Source of the DNA: CAWJHE01 sp964614855 | GTDB taxonomy: Bacteria > Chloroflexota > Anaerolineae > Anaerolineales > UBA4823 | DNA length: 25,788 bases | Assembly: GCA_964614855.1 (NCBI GenBank) | Contig: CAZTMX010000015.1 | Span: 1-25,788, forward strand | Reading direction: 5' to 3' | Shown here: positions 1-7,229 of the stretch, piece by piece | Layout: every line of letters begins with the position of its first letter | Numbering within the stretch: position 1 is the stretch's first letter | The notes under the pieces: model-generated | Seen by the model: only the letters and a program-made list of their open reading frames with translations | The model's database searches: none | What the model was told of the DNA's origin: nothing | Program-made: the position numbers and the translations under genes

Positions 1-605
1 TGTAATGTCTTCTCGGGTTGGCGTACCAGGGTTTCGTAATACACGATCATGTATTGCTGCGGATAGCGGCGACTGTTGCGGGCAGCAAAACGAGTGGACA
101 AAAGCCACCTGGCAGTCGCAGCGCCTACGCGGCCTTTCCCCTTTGGGTGCAGGGCAAGCGAGGCTTCGTATCGATCGCGTGGATCACGGATCAGGTGCAG
201 CATACGCGCTCCAGGATACGCTGCGATTACCTCATCAGCAAAGCGCTCGATTAAACCGGTTTGATCACCCCAGCGCGGTTTTCCCTGCTTTTCCGCGTAT
301 TGTTGATTAAATAGTGCAAATAGTTGGGCGTAACCAGGTTCGCCCTGCCAGAATTCCTTGCGAATTCGTTCTACATCCGGATTGAGCAGACGGACATGTG
401 TGTATTGCAGCATATCCTCCAGGCAGCGTTCAAAATTTTCCGCTATACCAAGATCACCGTATCGCTTATAGAAAAATGTCCAATAGTTAGAGCCAATTTC
501 GGGGATCGCTATATAGGGATGCGAAACAAGAAGGGCTCGCAGCAGGGTCTTGCCACAGCGATCCAGACCGCCTATAAATATGGGTCCATTTTGAGATGTG
601 TCCAT
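1..605 (-). CDS. Sulfotransferase family protein, 3' end beyond the window
   Basis: The reading frame starts at an ATG one base after the flippase stop codon and stays open to the window edge, giving 201 residues without the C-terminus. Residues 12-22 (GGLDRCGKTLL) match the phosphosulfate-binding P-loop that opens PAPS-dependent sulfotransferases, usually RSGTTLL; the Cys and Lys here are variants. Residues 136-144 (LHLIRDPRD) match the second, 3'-phosphate-binding motif. RWGDQT (111-116) and YYETLVRQPE (189-198) are also typical of the family. The known reaction is transfer of sulfate from PAPS to a hydroxyl or amine. As last visible gene of a polysaccharide operon it probably sulfates the glycan or its lipid carrier, but the acceptor cannot be read from sequence. 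It has no signal peptide and is presumably cytoplasmic. Confidence 0.85.
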   Translation of the reverse strand, partial: MDTSQNGPIFIGGLDRCGKTLLRALLVSHPYIAIPEIGSNYWTFFYKRYGDLGIAENFERCLEDMLQYTHVRLLNPDVERIRKEFWQGEPGYAQLFALFNQQYAEKQGKPRWGDQTGLIERFADEVIAAYPGARMLHLIRDPRDRYEASLALHPKGKGRVGAATARWLLSTRFAARNSRRYPQQYMIVYYETLVRQPEKTL

Positions 606-606
606 C

Positions 607-2166
607 TTATCTTCCCGTAAATCTCTTCAAGGCTTCTTGCTTGATGGATTTGAGTATCAAACGGTCTTCGGATGACAAACCCATCAGCAAAATAAGCGCA
701 GCGTAAACTCCGCAAAGGATACCTGCCTGGAGGATCGAGTTGAGCAGGTTGCTGGTTATAAAGATTGTTTGTTGCAAAAACCAGACTGCCACGAATGACA
801 CAACCCCTGCAGCAATTGGTTTAAGTATGGATAGATTATAAGGTTTGAGGTGGATCAAATAATACACCTGGACGATGCGTGCCACATTGAGCAGCGTTTG
901 AACGATCAACACCGATAGCGCAGCGCCCAAGATGCCCATGCGCGGGATAAGCAGAAAATTGAGCAATATTGAAAGCGCAAGGCTGAAGATATTGTTGATC
1001 AATTTGAGCTTTGTATAACCGGTCATATTCAGGATAGTTCCGCACATGCCTGTGCCGATATCCACCAGGTTTGCCCAGGCTAAAATCACCAATGCAGCAG
1101 CGCCGCCGGTAAAACTCTCGCCAAATATAGATAGAAGCTCAGCGGGCAGCAGGATGATCAGCAGGAAAATGGGCATATTGACAATCAGCGACCACTTTGT
1201 CGCAGTCTGATAAACACGCTGCAACTGTTTTCTCTCCCCCTGGTCGTGCAATTCTGCAATCAGTGGTCTGGCGGAGATGTTGATGGAGGTATAAAAATCA
1301 TGCCCGAGAATATTAATCTGGTCAGCGACAGCAAAAATGCCCACACCCGCAACGCTGTTCAAAGAGCCGATCAGTAAAGCCTGGATATTGAAGCGGAACC
1401 TGTCCAACATCCCGGCAATCCAGTCTGGAAGGGCATAAGACATCACGCTTTTCAAATCATAAATTGCCGGCAGTAATGGCCTGCGGAGCGGGAAGAGCTT
1501 GTTCAGGTAGTTCACGAGCATAATGGTTGCGATGAGATCGCTCAAGCCAAAGATGGCAATGGCGCGAAACGCATCCAAACCCGAGAAAGCGATCAGGAGG
1601 GTCGCTGCCAGGCGAAACGCAGGTTGCACGATAAATTGTGCAATCACCGGATAATCCATGTTCTTGAAACCGCGCAGCGCGCCCACCAGGACATCGCTCA
1701 TGGTGATCGTTGGAATTACCAGGCTGGTGAGCTGTAATAAAGGAACCAGGCGCAGATCGTGAAAAATATATTCTGCGACGGGATACGCCAGGGCAAACAG
1801 ACCGATACCCGTGATCACACTGATCCCAGCTGGGATGCCGATCCCGATTTGCAGTACCCCCCACAATCTTTTTTCGTCCTTGCGGGCAGCTGAAATGGCG
1901 ATAAATCTCACCAGGGCAGTGTCCAACCCCAATAAACCAATCCCTGAGACCAGGGTCAGTGTATTCAATGACAGCTGATATAACCCGTACTGTTCTGCGC
2001 CAATAAACCGCGCCAGGATAAAGGCAGTGATAAAGCGGCTGGCATTGGTGAAGAGCTTGCCAAACATAGTAATTCCGCCTCCTTTGACGACGCTCGACAT
2101 GTTGCGTTCAAAGGATGCAGACTTTGTTACTTTGCCGATCACTGCGCTTTCCAACTGTTCTGCCAA
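607..2166 (-). CDS. Polysaccharide flippase (Wzx/RfbX-type, MATE-like)
   Basis: A very hydrophobic protein of about 519 residues with roughly 12-14 membrane segments, the usual size for Wzx-type oligosaccharide flippases of the MOP superfamily. The N-terminal pattern (KGGGITMFGKL, then LARFIGAEQYGLYQL) is characteristic of the family, which moves undecaprenyl-linked repeat units from the inner to the outer face of the membrane. It lies 29 bases after the Wzz gene and one base before the sulfotransferase, so the three are probably cotranscribed. The start is uncertain. The frame opens with TTG at 2166, with AGGAAA upstream. An ATG at 2100 lacks a good ribosome site. An ATG at 2067 has a strong AAAGGAGG but would remove the conserved KGGGI motif. 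I kept 2166. Confidence 0.88.
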   Translation of the reverse strand: MAEQLESAVIGKVTKSASFERNMSSVVKGGGITMFGKLFTNASRFITAFILARFIGAEQYGLYQLSLNTLTLVSGIGLLGLDTALVRFIAISAARKDEKRLWGVLQIGIGIPAGISVITGIGLFALAYPVAEYIFHDLRLVPLLQLTSLVIPTITMSDVLVGALRGFKNMDYPVIAQFIVQPAFRLAATLLIAFSGLDAFRAIAIFGLSDLIATIMLVNYLNKLFPLRRPLLPAIYDLKSVMSYALPDWIAGMLDRFRFNIQALLIGSLNSVAGVGIFAVADQINILGHDFYTSINISARPLIAELHDQGERKQLQRVYQTATKWSLIVNMPIFLLIILLPAELLSIFGESFTGGAAALVILAWANLVDIGTGMCGTILNMTGYTKLKLINNIFSLALSILLNFLLIPRMGILGAALSVLIVQTLLNVARIVQVYYLIHLKPYNLSILKPIAAGVVSFVAVWFLQQTIFITSNLLNSILQAGILCGVYAALILLMGLSSEDRLILKSIKQEALKRFTGR

Positions 2167-2195
2167 GATGCCTGTTTCCTGTTGCTGATTCCTGG

Positions 2196-3326
2196 TTATC
2201 CAGTCACTGCTGGGTTCTGCGTGGCATTTTTTGCTCTCGCCGCGCTCCGTTTTGATGTCACCATCTCGTCTTTTATCGATTGAAGAATTTGATGTGCGCT
2301 AAGGTTCTCTTGCTCAGGGTCTAATGGGAATGTGCCTGTTTTCCACGTGCTGTTGATACGTGTCTCTCCGAGAGTTCCAATCTCGATCTTTGCATTTTTG
2401 ATCGCCTGGTGCCATTCTGTAAGTTTTGCGTTCGCCAGGGCCTGGCTTGTATCCGGCAGCAGAAAGGCTACCGTCTTCTCTTCAAATAACGAGATTTTGT
2501 CGTCCTTCTGAAGATGACGGGCTACGACCGAGGCTACTTCCTGCGCGGCAAAGCGTTGTTCCCCCGCGCTGAGCTTCAACCTGCTTTCGGGAAACGTGAG
2601 ATCCAATAAAGCAAACGAAACAGGGCGCCGAGATGCCTTAGCCAGCCCCATCTCCTTTTCCAGTTCATTTAACAACTCGGATGGATGCAGTAGATTTGTT
2701 GCCCCGAGATGTGACCCTTCTAGCGATCCAGATTTGATGACTGGCTGGAGATACTCCACCAAAAATGCCAACACCAGCCCAAGGAAGAAGCCGAAAGCGC
2801 CTCCCATGATCAGGTTCATGGTCGTATCCGGATAACTGGGGGTTCTGGGCAGCGTCGCCTCGTCCAATTGTGCGAGCTCAAAAGTATCATACAATGTTTC
2901 TACAAAAACCACCATCTGCCCACCGACCGCATTTGCATAATTCATCACCAGTGTGGGATCGTAGCCGCGTGCAGTCACCTCCAGCACATTGGTGCCGGCG
3001 ATTAGCTGGCTGTCTGAAGAAAGCCCGGCTCTTTGAGCAGAGGAAAGTGCAAGCTGTTCCACAGCCTGTTGTTTGATCAGGCGGCTGTTGGCTACCTTTG
3101 CATAGGTGGCTGGGATATCGTCGCTGCTCATCAAGGTATTGAGAGCCGAAATGCGGTTTTTCTCATCTGATGATGAGCTGATGCGGACGACGTAAGTGGC
3201 AGTAGACTCATACACAGGTTTTGTATTATAGGTCCAGAATGCCGTAGCAGCAAATGTAGCAAGTGTAAAGAACAAGATGATCTTCCATCTTTTTCTTAGA
3301 AAATTAATATATGTCCCAATTTCCAT
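2196..3326 (-). CDS. Wzz-type chain-length protein with a degenerate GGDEF-like cytoplasmic domain
   Basis: 376 residues. The N-terminal half is a Wzz/polysaccharide co-polymerase: membrane segment at 15-33, an extracytoplasmic region, a Pro-rich stretch at 157-167 (LPRTPSYPD) and a second membrane segment at 171-191. Such proteins set polymer length with the Wzy polymerase. After TM2 most relatives end or carry a tyrosine kinase; here about 180 further residues follow. Residues 232-356 follow the GGDEF pattern: RRPVSFALLDL, a helix ending VVARHLQKDDKIS, FEEKTVAFLLPDTSQALANA, and a closing helix around 345-356. The signature position reads EEKTV (282-286) and the RxxD inhibitory site is lost, so diguanylate cyclase activity is unlikely. 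A sensing or scaffold role is inference. ATG start with AAAGGTGAT five bases upstream. Confidence 0.87.
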   Translation of the reverse strand: MEIGTYINFLRKRWKIILFFTLATFAATAFWTYNTKPVYESTATYVVRISSSSDEKNRISALNTLMSSDDIPATYAKVANSRLIKQQAVEQLALSSAQRAGLSSDSQLIAGTNVLEVTARGYDPTLVMNYANAVGGQMVVFVETLYDTFELAQLDEATLPRTPSYPDTTMNLIMGGAFGFFLGLVLAFLVEYLQPVIKSGSLEGSHLGATNLLHPSELLNELEKEMGLAKASRRPVSFALLDLTFPESRLKLSAGEQRFAAQEVASVVARHLQKDDKISLFEEKTVAFLLPDTSQALANAKLTEWHQAIKNAKIEIGTLGETRINSTWKTGTFPLDPEQENLSAHQILQSIKDEMVTSKRSAARAKNATQNPAVTG

Positions 3327-3394
3327 TTGATATCACCTTTATCGAATTACTGAAAACACTCGGGTCTTGTGAAAATATACCTGGAAATTCCCGG

Positions 3395-4096
3395 CTAACC
3401 AGCCCCGCGCCGTGAAAGAACAGCTAGAAAGGTCCACCACAGAATTTTAATGTCAAAACTAAGCGACTGCTTCTGAATGTATTCAAGATCAAGCCTGACG
3501 ATGGAGTCGAAGGGCAACCCACTGCGTCCTTTTACCTGCGCCAGCCCAGTGACCCCTGGCAGCGCCTTTAATCGTTCGCAGTGCCACTCCTGGTAGGCAT
3601 CTACCTCCCAGGGTACATTGGGTCTCGGTCCCACCAGGCTCATTTCACCGCGCAGGATGTTGATCAATTGCGGCAGTTCATCAAGGCTCGTTTTCCTCAA
3701 GATCCTGCCAACTCGGGTGATCCTGCTGCTGTGATCCGGTTTGTACATCCAGACACCTTCGGCAGGTTTGGTGTGGGAGACATTCCCCTGGATATATGCT
3801 TGCATAAAGGTGCGTTCCTGCTGGTCGGGTTCGCCTTGTTTCATCGTACGAAACTTGAACATGCGAAAAAGGTTCCCATTTTTGCCGATGCGTTCCTGGA
3901 TTAGCAGCGCCGGTCCTGGGGAGTCCAGCATCACCAACAAGGTGATAATTCCGAACAATACAACCGCCAAAGGCAGCGCCATTAAACAGATTGTGAGATC
4001 CAGGGCGCGCTTGGCAAATAAGTAGCGGCTATTTTCTGTTGGACGGCTGCGATCCGTTGAAGCACGCCTGAGGATTCCACTTTGGTCCACAATCAC
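3395..4096 (-). CDS. Initiating sugar-phosphate transferase (bacterial sugar transferase family)
   Basis: 233 residues, the short single-domain form of the WbaP/WcaJ/PglC superfamily. One hydrophobic membrane helix lies at about 31-57. It is followed by the family motifs: DSPGP (58-62), ERIGKNGNLFRMFKFRTM (68-85), SLDELPQ (137-143), RGEMSLVGPRP (149-159) and PGVTGLAQVKGRSGL (180-194). The Asp-Glu pair in SLDELPQ (139-140) corresponds to the catalytic pair of PglC. The enzyme moves a sugar-1-phosphate from a nucleotide sugar onto undecaprenyl phosphate at the inner membrane face, starting the repeat unit. The start is a GTG overlapping the stop of the upstream oxidoreductase by four bases, which implies translational coupling. 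The sugar is not identifiable, though the upstream genes suggest a diacetamido sugar. Confidence 0.92.
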   Translation of the reverse strand: MIVDQSGILRRASTDRSRPTENSRYLFAKRALDLTICLMALPLAVVLFGIITLLVMLDSPGPALLIQERIGKNGNLFRMFKFRTMKQGEPDQQERTFMQAYIQGNVSHTKPAEGVWMYKPDHSSRITRVGRILRKTSLDELPQLINILRGEMSLVGPRPNVPWEVDAYQEWHCERLKALPGVTGLAQVKGRSGLPFDSIVRLDLEYIQKQSLSFDIKILWWTFLAVLSRRGAG

Positions 4097-5091
4097 CTCA
4101 ACACTTTCACCTGTTGAGCAGAAGCCGAATCGGATAAGGCAATAGCCAGTTTGAGCGCTTCATATGCATCCTGACCATTTACCAAATCTACACTTTGCCC
4201 CTGAACAGATGCAATGAACGATTCTAGCTCTACTCTCAGCGGTTCTTGTTTTTGAACTGTGTGCTGCATCACCGCTCCTTCGCTGACGCCGCGTAAGAGA
4301 TCGAGTACAGGCCAGCGGTTGTTACTTGCTTCTCCATTGCTGTAGAAGAACAAATCCTGGGTGATGTAATCCACCTTAAACATACCGTAAGAGCCGGTCA
4401 CGTACAGCTCGCGTATCTTGGAAGGTGTGAGCCAATTGATTTCAATCAGACCCAGGACATTGTTTTCAAAACCCACAACCCCAATAAACAGATCTTCGTG
4501 GGAATTGTGCATTTCTCTTCTAGCCTGGGCATACACATACGATGCTTCGCCTCCCACCAGGTAGCGCATGATGTCCAGGTCATGCGGCGCCAGGTCTAAA
4601 ATCACACCCACATCCTGAATACGAGTTGGAGAAGGGCCCAGCCGCCGGGCATGGATTTGATAGATCTCCCCCAATTCGCCAGCGTCCAGGCGGTGTTTAA
4701 GCTCTATGATCGCAGGGTTATAGCGTTCGATATGACCAACGGAAAGCAGGCGGTTGGAGCGGTCAGCAGTCTCAATCAATTGGATGGCCTGATCCAATGT
4801 GCTGGTGATGGGTTTCTCGACCAAGACGTGGCAGCCCGATTCTAATAGTTGACGGGCAACCTCAAAATGCAGAAATGTGGGCACGACCACCGAAACCGCA
4901 TCTGGATGCTCTGTTTCGATCATTTCTGCAACGCTGTCATAAGCAGGAACTCTGTACTGGTGTCCTACCTGCTCAGCTGCCGCCAGGTTGGTGTCAACAA
5001 CCGCTGCCAGTGTTACCCCTGGGATTTCTGAGTAAACACGGACGTGGTTTTTCCCCATCATCCCGGCGCCAACCACTGCTACGCGTGTCAT
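4093..5091 (-). CDS. Gfo/Idh/MocA-family sugar oxidoreductase (WbpB/GnnA-like)
   Basis: 332 residues, the normal length for the family. The N-terminal Rossmann fold has GAGMMG at 8-13 after a beta strand, and an acidic residue ends strand 2 (VVDT, 31-34). The EKP motif (92-94) carries the Lys conserved at the active site of Gfo/Idh/MocA enzymes. Its neighbours on the same mRNA are a DegT aminotransferase and a hexapeptide acyltransferase. This matches the WbpB-WbpE-WbpD set that turns a UDP-HexNAc derivative into a 3-acetamido sugar, so the likely reaction is NAD-dependent oxidation at C3. Start and stop codons overlap both neighbouring genes by four bases. Assignment to WbpB rather than GnnA or another sugar dehydrogenase is inference from context. 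Confidence 0.88.
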   Translation of the reverse strand: MTRVAVVGAGMMGKNHVRVYSEIPGVTLAAVVDTNLAAAEQVGHQYRVPAYDSVAEMIETEHPDAVSVVVPTFLHFEVARQLLESGCHVLVEKPITSTLDQAIQLIETADRSNRLLSVGHIERYNPAIIELKHRLDAGELGEIYQIHARRLGPSPTRIQDVGVILDLAPHDLDIMRYLVGGEASYVYAQARREMHNSHEDLFIGVVGFENNVLGLIEINWLTPSKIRELYVTGSYGMFKVDYITQDLFFYSNGEASNNRWPVLDLLRGVSEGAVMQHTVQKQEPLRVELESFIASVQGQSVDLVNGQDAYEALKLAIALSDSASAQQVKVLR

Positions 5092-6158
5092 AATCTATTG
5101 ACCTCATGAACAATCTGCTCCATTTCGGGAAGCGTGAGTTGAGAGTGGACGGGGATGGAAAACACCTCTTCTGCCATTTGTTCGGTCACCGGCAAGGATA
5201 CATTTCCGACCATATATTCAATGTAGGGTTGTTTGTGTAAAGGTACCGGGTAATAAATCCCTGTACCAATTCCAGCCGCGTTCAACTGCTGGACGGCTTC
5301 ATCACGGCTTCTGCCGTGGTTGATCCTGACGGTGAATTGGTGCCATGCGTGCACATGATCTGGTTTTGTCGATGGGACATCGACAGACTCAATTCTGCAT
5401 CGTAGATATTCCGCATTGAACGTACGTCTTTCATGAAACCCGGGTAGGCGTTTGAGCTGCGCCAACCCGATGGCAGCTTCGATATCTGTCATGCGGAAAT
5501 TGAACCCGAGCACTTCGTGATAATAACGGCGCTTCATACCGTGGCTGCGAAGCAACCGGCACTTTTCGGCAATACCATCGTCATCCGTGGTGACCATGCC
5601 GCCTTCACCGCACATCATATTCTTTGTTGCGTAGAAGGAAAAAGCTGCAGTTCCAAAGGATCCCGAGCGCTTGTTTTTATATGAGGCCATGACTGCCTGG
5701 CAGGCGTCTTCGATAATTGCGATCCCGTGCTCATCCGCCAGCTTCTTCAGGGCATCCATATCACACATATGACCATACAGATGCACCGGTATGATGGCTT
5801 TTGTCTTGGGGGTAATAAGCTCGGCCACCCTGGCGGGGTCTATGTTGAATGTATCCTCTTGGATATCTGCAAATACCGGGCGCGCTTTTACAAAAAGGAT
5901 GGCGTTCACGGTTGCAGCAAATGAAAAAGCGGTTGTGATGACTTCATCTCCAGGACAGATGTCGTGGGCAAGCAAAGCCAGGTGCAGAGCGGTCGTACCG
6001 GAAGAAACGGCAATGGCGTGTTTTACACCGCACATCTGTGCGAATGCTGCTTCAAATTGCGCTGTGACAGGACCCATTGCTAACATGCCGGTGTCCAGCA
6101 CATCCATGACAGCCTTCTTTTCTGCAGCGCTGATATCTGGTTTCGAAATTGGGATCAT
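5088..6158 (-). CDS. DegT/DnrJ/EryC1 sugar aminotransferase (WbpE/GnnB-like)
   Basis: 356 residues from the chosen ATG. The frame runs 34 codons further upstream, but AGGAGAG sits just before the ATG at 6158, the protein then begins MIPISKPDIS as family members do, and this start overlaps the upstream stop by four bases. PLP features: SSGTTALHLAL (52-62), EDACQA (150-155) and FSFYATKN with the Schiff-base Lys at 179, followed by the family's GEGGMVTT. The enzyme transfers an amino group, usually from glutamate, to a keto-sugar nucleotide. Between a Gfo/Idh dehydrogenase and an acyltransferase it most likely aminates a 3-keto intermediate. It is probably cytoplasmic and cotranscribed with both neighbours. 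Confidence 0.92.
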   Translation of the reverse strand: MIPISKPDISAAEKKAVMDVLDTGMLAMGPVTAQFEAAFAQMCGVKHAIAVSSGTTALHLALLAHDICPGDEVITTAFSFAATVNAILFVKARPVFADIQEDTFNIDPARVAELITPKTKAIIPVHLYGHMCDMDALKKLADEHGIAIIEDACQAVMASYKNKRSGSFGTAAFSFYATKNMMCGEGGMVTTDDDGIAEKCRLLRSHGMKRRYYHEVLGFNFRMTDIEAAIGLAQLKRLPGFHERRTFNAEYLRCRIESVDVPSTKPDHVHAWHQFTVRINHGRSRDEAVQQLNAAGIGTGIYYPVPLHKQPYIEYMVGNVSLPVTEQMAEEVFSIPVHSQLTLPEMEQIVHEVNRL

Positions 6159-6760
6159 AGGTGCTCTCCTACAAAAACTGATCCATCTAAGATAAATTGG
6201 CTCTCGCAGTTGGGGCAAATGTAGGAATAGGAATTTACCTTGACAAGCCTTGCTGCGCATTTACACACAAAACCGATCTGACGGGCGGGATTTCCGGTCA
6301 CCAGGGCGTGTTCAGCCACATCCCGGGTAACCACTGCGCCCGCGCCCACCAGGGCGAACTGTCCGATGGTCACATTTGGCAGGATGACTGCGCCAGCCCC
6401 AATGGAAGCTCCATAACACACACGGATGGGTCCCTCCTCCCAATCGTCATTGGTCTTCAAGGTGCCGTCAGGATTTATGGCACGCGGTCTTTTGTCATTG
6501 GTAAAAATTGCGCCCGGGCCGATAAACACACCCGATTCAACGGTTGTGCCGTGGAAAATATATGCGCCGTTCTGAATTTTTACCCGGTCGCCAATTTGTA
6601 CTCCAAAATCGATATAGACATCTTTACCTATAATAGATTGAGACCCGACCTTTGCATATTCTCTGATTTGAGCGTTATTCCAGATGGAAGATCCCTGGGA
6701 GATTTCTGCTAAAGGTGATACTTCGGCAGAAGCGTGGATGCGAACAGATGGATGTGTCAT
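6155..6760 (-). CDS. Hexapeptide-repeat N-acyltransferase (WbpD-like) with a C-terminal Cys4 motif
   Basis: 201 residues of left-handed beta-helix (LbH) repeats, with many I/V-G-x-x turns across 8-160. FTNDKRPRA (86-94) and TGNPARQIGF (155-164) are typical of WbpD-type UDP-sugar N-acetyltransferases, which acetylate an amino sugar using acetyl-CoA. After the helix come CKC (166-168) and CPNC (182-185), a likely zinc ribbon. The frame extends to 6817, but those extra residues look unlike the family, while the ATG at 6760 has AAAGG upstream and gives the usual MTHPSVRIHASA opening. It is the first gene of the polysaccharide operon and overlaps the aminotransferase start by four bases (ATGA). 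Expected product with its neighbours: a diacetamido sugar nucleotide. Confidence 0.9.
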   Translation of the reverse strand: MTHPSVRIHASAEVSPLAEISQGSSIWNNAQIREYAKVGSQSIIGKDVYIDFGVQIGDRVKIQNGAYIFHGTTVESGVFIGPGAIFTNDKRPRAINPDGTLKTNDDWEEGPIRVCYGASIGAGAVILPNVTIGQFALVGAGAVVTRDVAEHALVTGNPARQIGFVCKCAARLVKVNSYSYICPNCESQFILDGSVFVGEHL

Positions 6761-6959
6761 ATGTGCCTTTTCCAATAAGAGAGCAACCAATAAGAAAGAT
6801 TGATGGAATACCGGCAAGATGGAATCCCGAGGGGTCCACTCGTCAGATTGGGACCGATAAGTTATTTTTTTTCTGTAATTTATTTGCTGGCAGGCTTACT
6901 GTCAAAAGGCAGTCTGCTTAATCCGGAAGAACTGGAGAAAACGCCTGTTTTGGCCGGGG

Positions 6960-6987
6960 AGGGTTGTAGAAAGAGAATTTCAACCCT
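6960..6987. repeat. Inverted repeat AGGGTTG/CAACCCT, possible operator
   Basis: AGGGTTG at 6960-6966 pairs with CAACCCT at 6981-6987 across a 14-base loop. TCAACCCC occurs again at 7048-7055, so three related half-sites lie within about 100 bases. Neither strand shows a T run after the stem, so a terminator is unlikely. A binding site for a regulator of either divergent unit is possible. Confidence 0.4.
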
Positions 6988-7145
6988 TCTAATTATGATA
7001 AATATAGTCTTATTTATCTTTATATTTTATCCCTTTTAGCTGAAATGTCAACCCCTAATTCCTACGAAAATCATGACAATTATCGGGGTGTCCTTCTATT
7101 TTTCGGCCCTTTTTTGAGTTCAATGGAAAAATCTTGAATAGGGAC

Positions 7146-7173
7146 TTGACTTTCGAAAAATCTATGCTACATT
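7146..7173 (+). promoter_or_regulatory. Sigma70-type promoter of the MerR-TetR regulator
   Basis: TTGACT (7146-7151) and TACATT (7168-7173) are 16 bases apart, with TGC immediately before the -10 (extended -10 form). Transcription would begin near 7180, leaving a leader of about 50 bases. Confidence 0.6.
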
Positions 7174-7229
7174 AACTTTAACTATCATTCATTTCTCATA
7201 TCCTATATATACTTGATCACCATTCAATT

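Larger units (their letters stand above)
6761..7229. other. Divergent AT-rich intergenic region
   Basis: This 469-base stretch separates the minus-strand polysaccharide operon from the plus-strand MerR-TetR regulator. It contains an inverted repeat (6960-6987), a further copy of one arm near 7048-7055, a strongly AT-rich block (about 6990-7040) and the regulator's promoter (7146-7173). I could not place a convincing minus-strand promoter, although the AT-rich block is the obvious place for it. A plus-strand frame of 79 codons (6800-7039) overlaps the acyltransferase upstream region, has no ribosome site and looks fortuitous. Confidence 0.6.

Noticed and set aside
1..310. Plus-strand small frames at the left edge
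   Set aside because: They are antisense to the sulfotransferase, whose minus-strand frame is open across the whole interval and carries both PAPS-binding motifs.
6800..7039. 79-codon plus-strand frame ending in a hydrophobic stretch, a possible small membrane protein
   Set aside because: No ribosome site, it overlaps the upstream part of the acyltransferase frame, and the hydrophobic end comes from AT-rich non-coding DNA.
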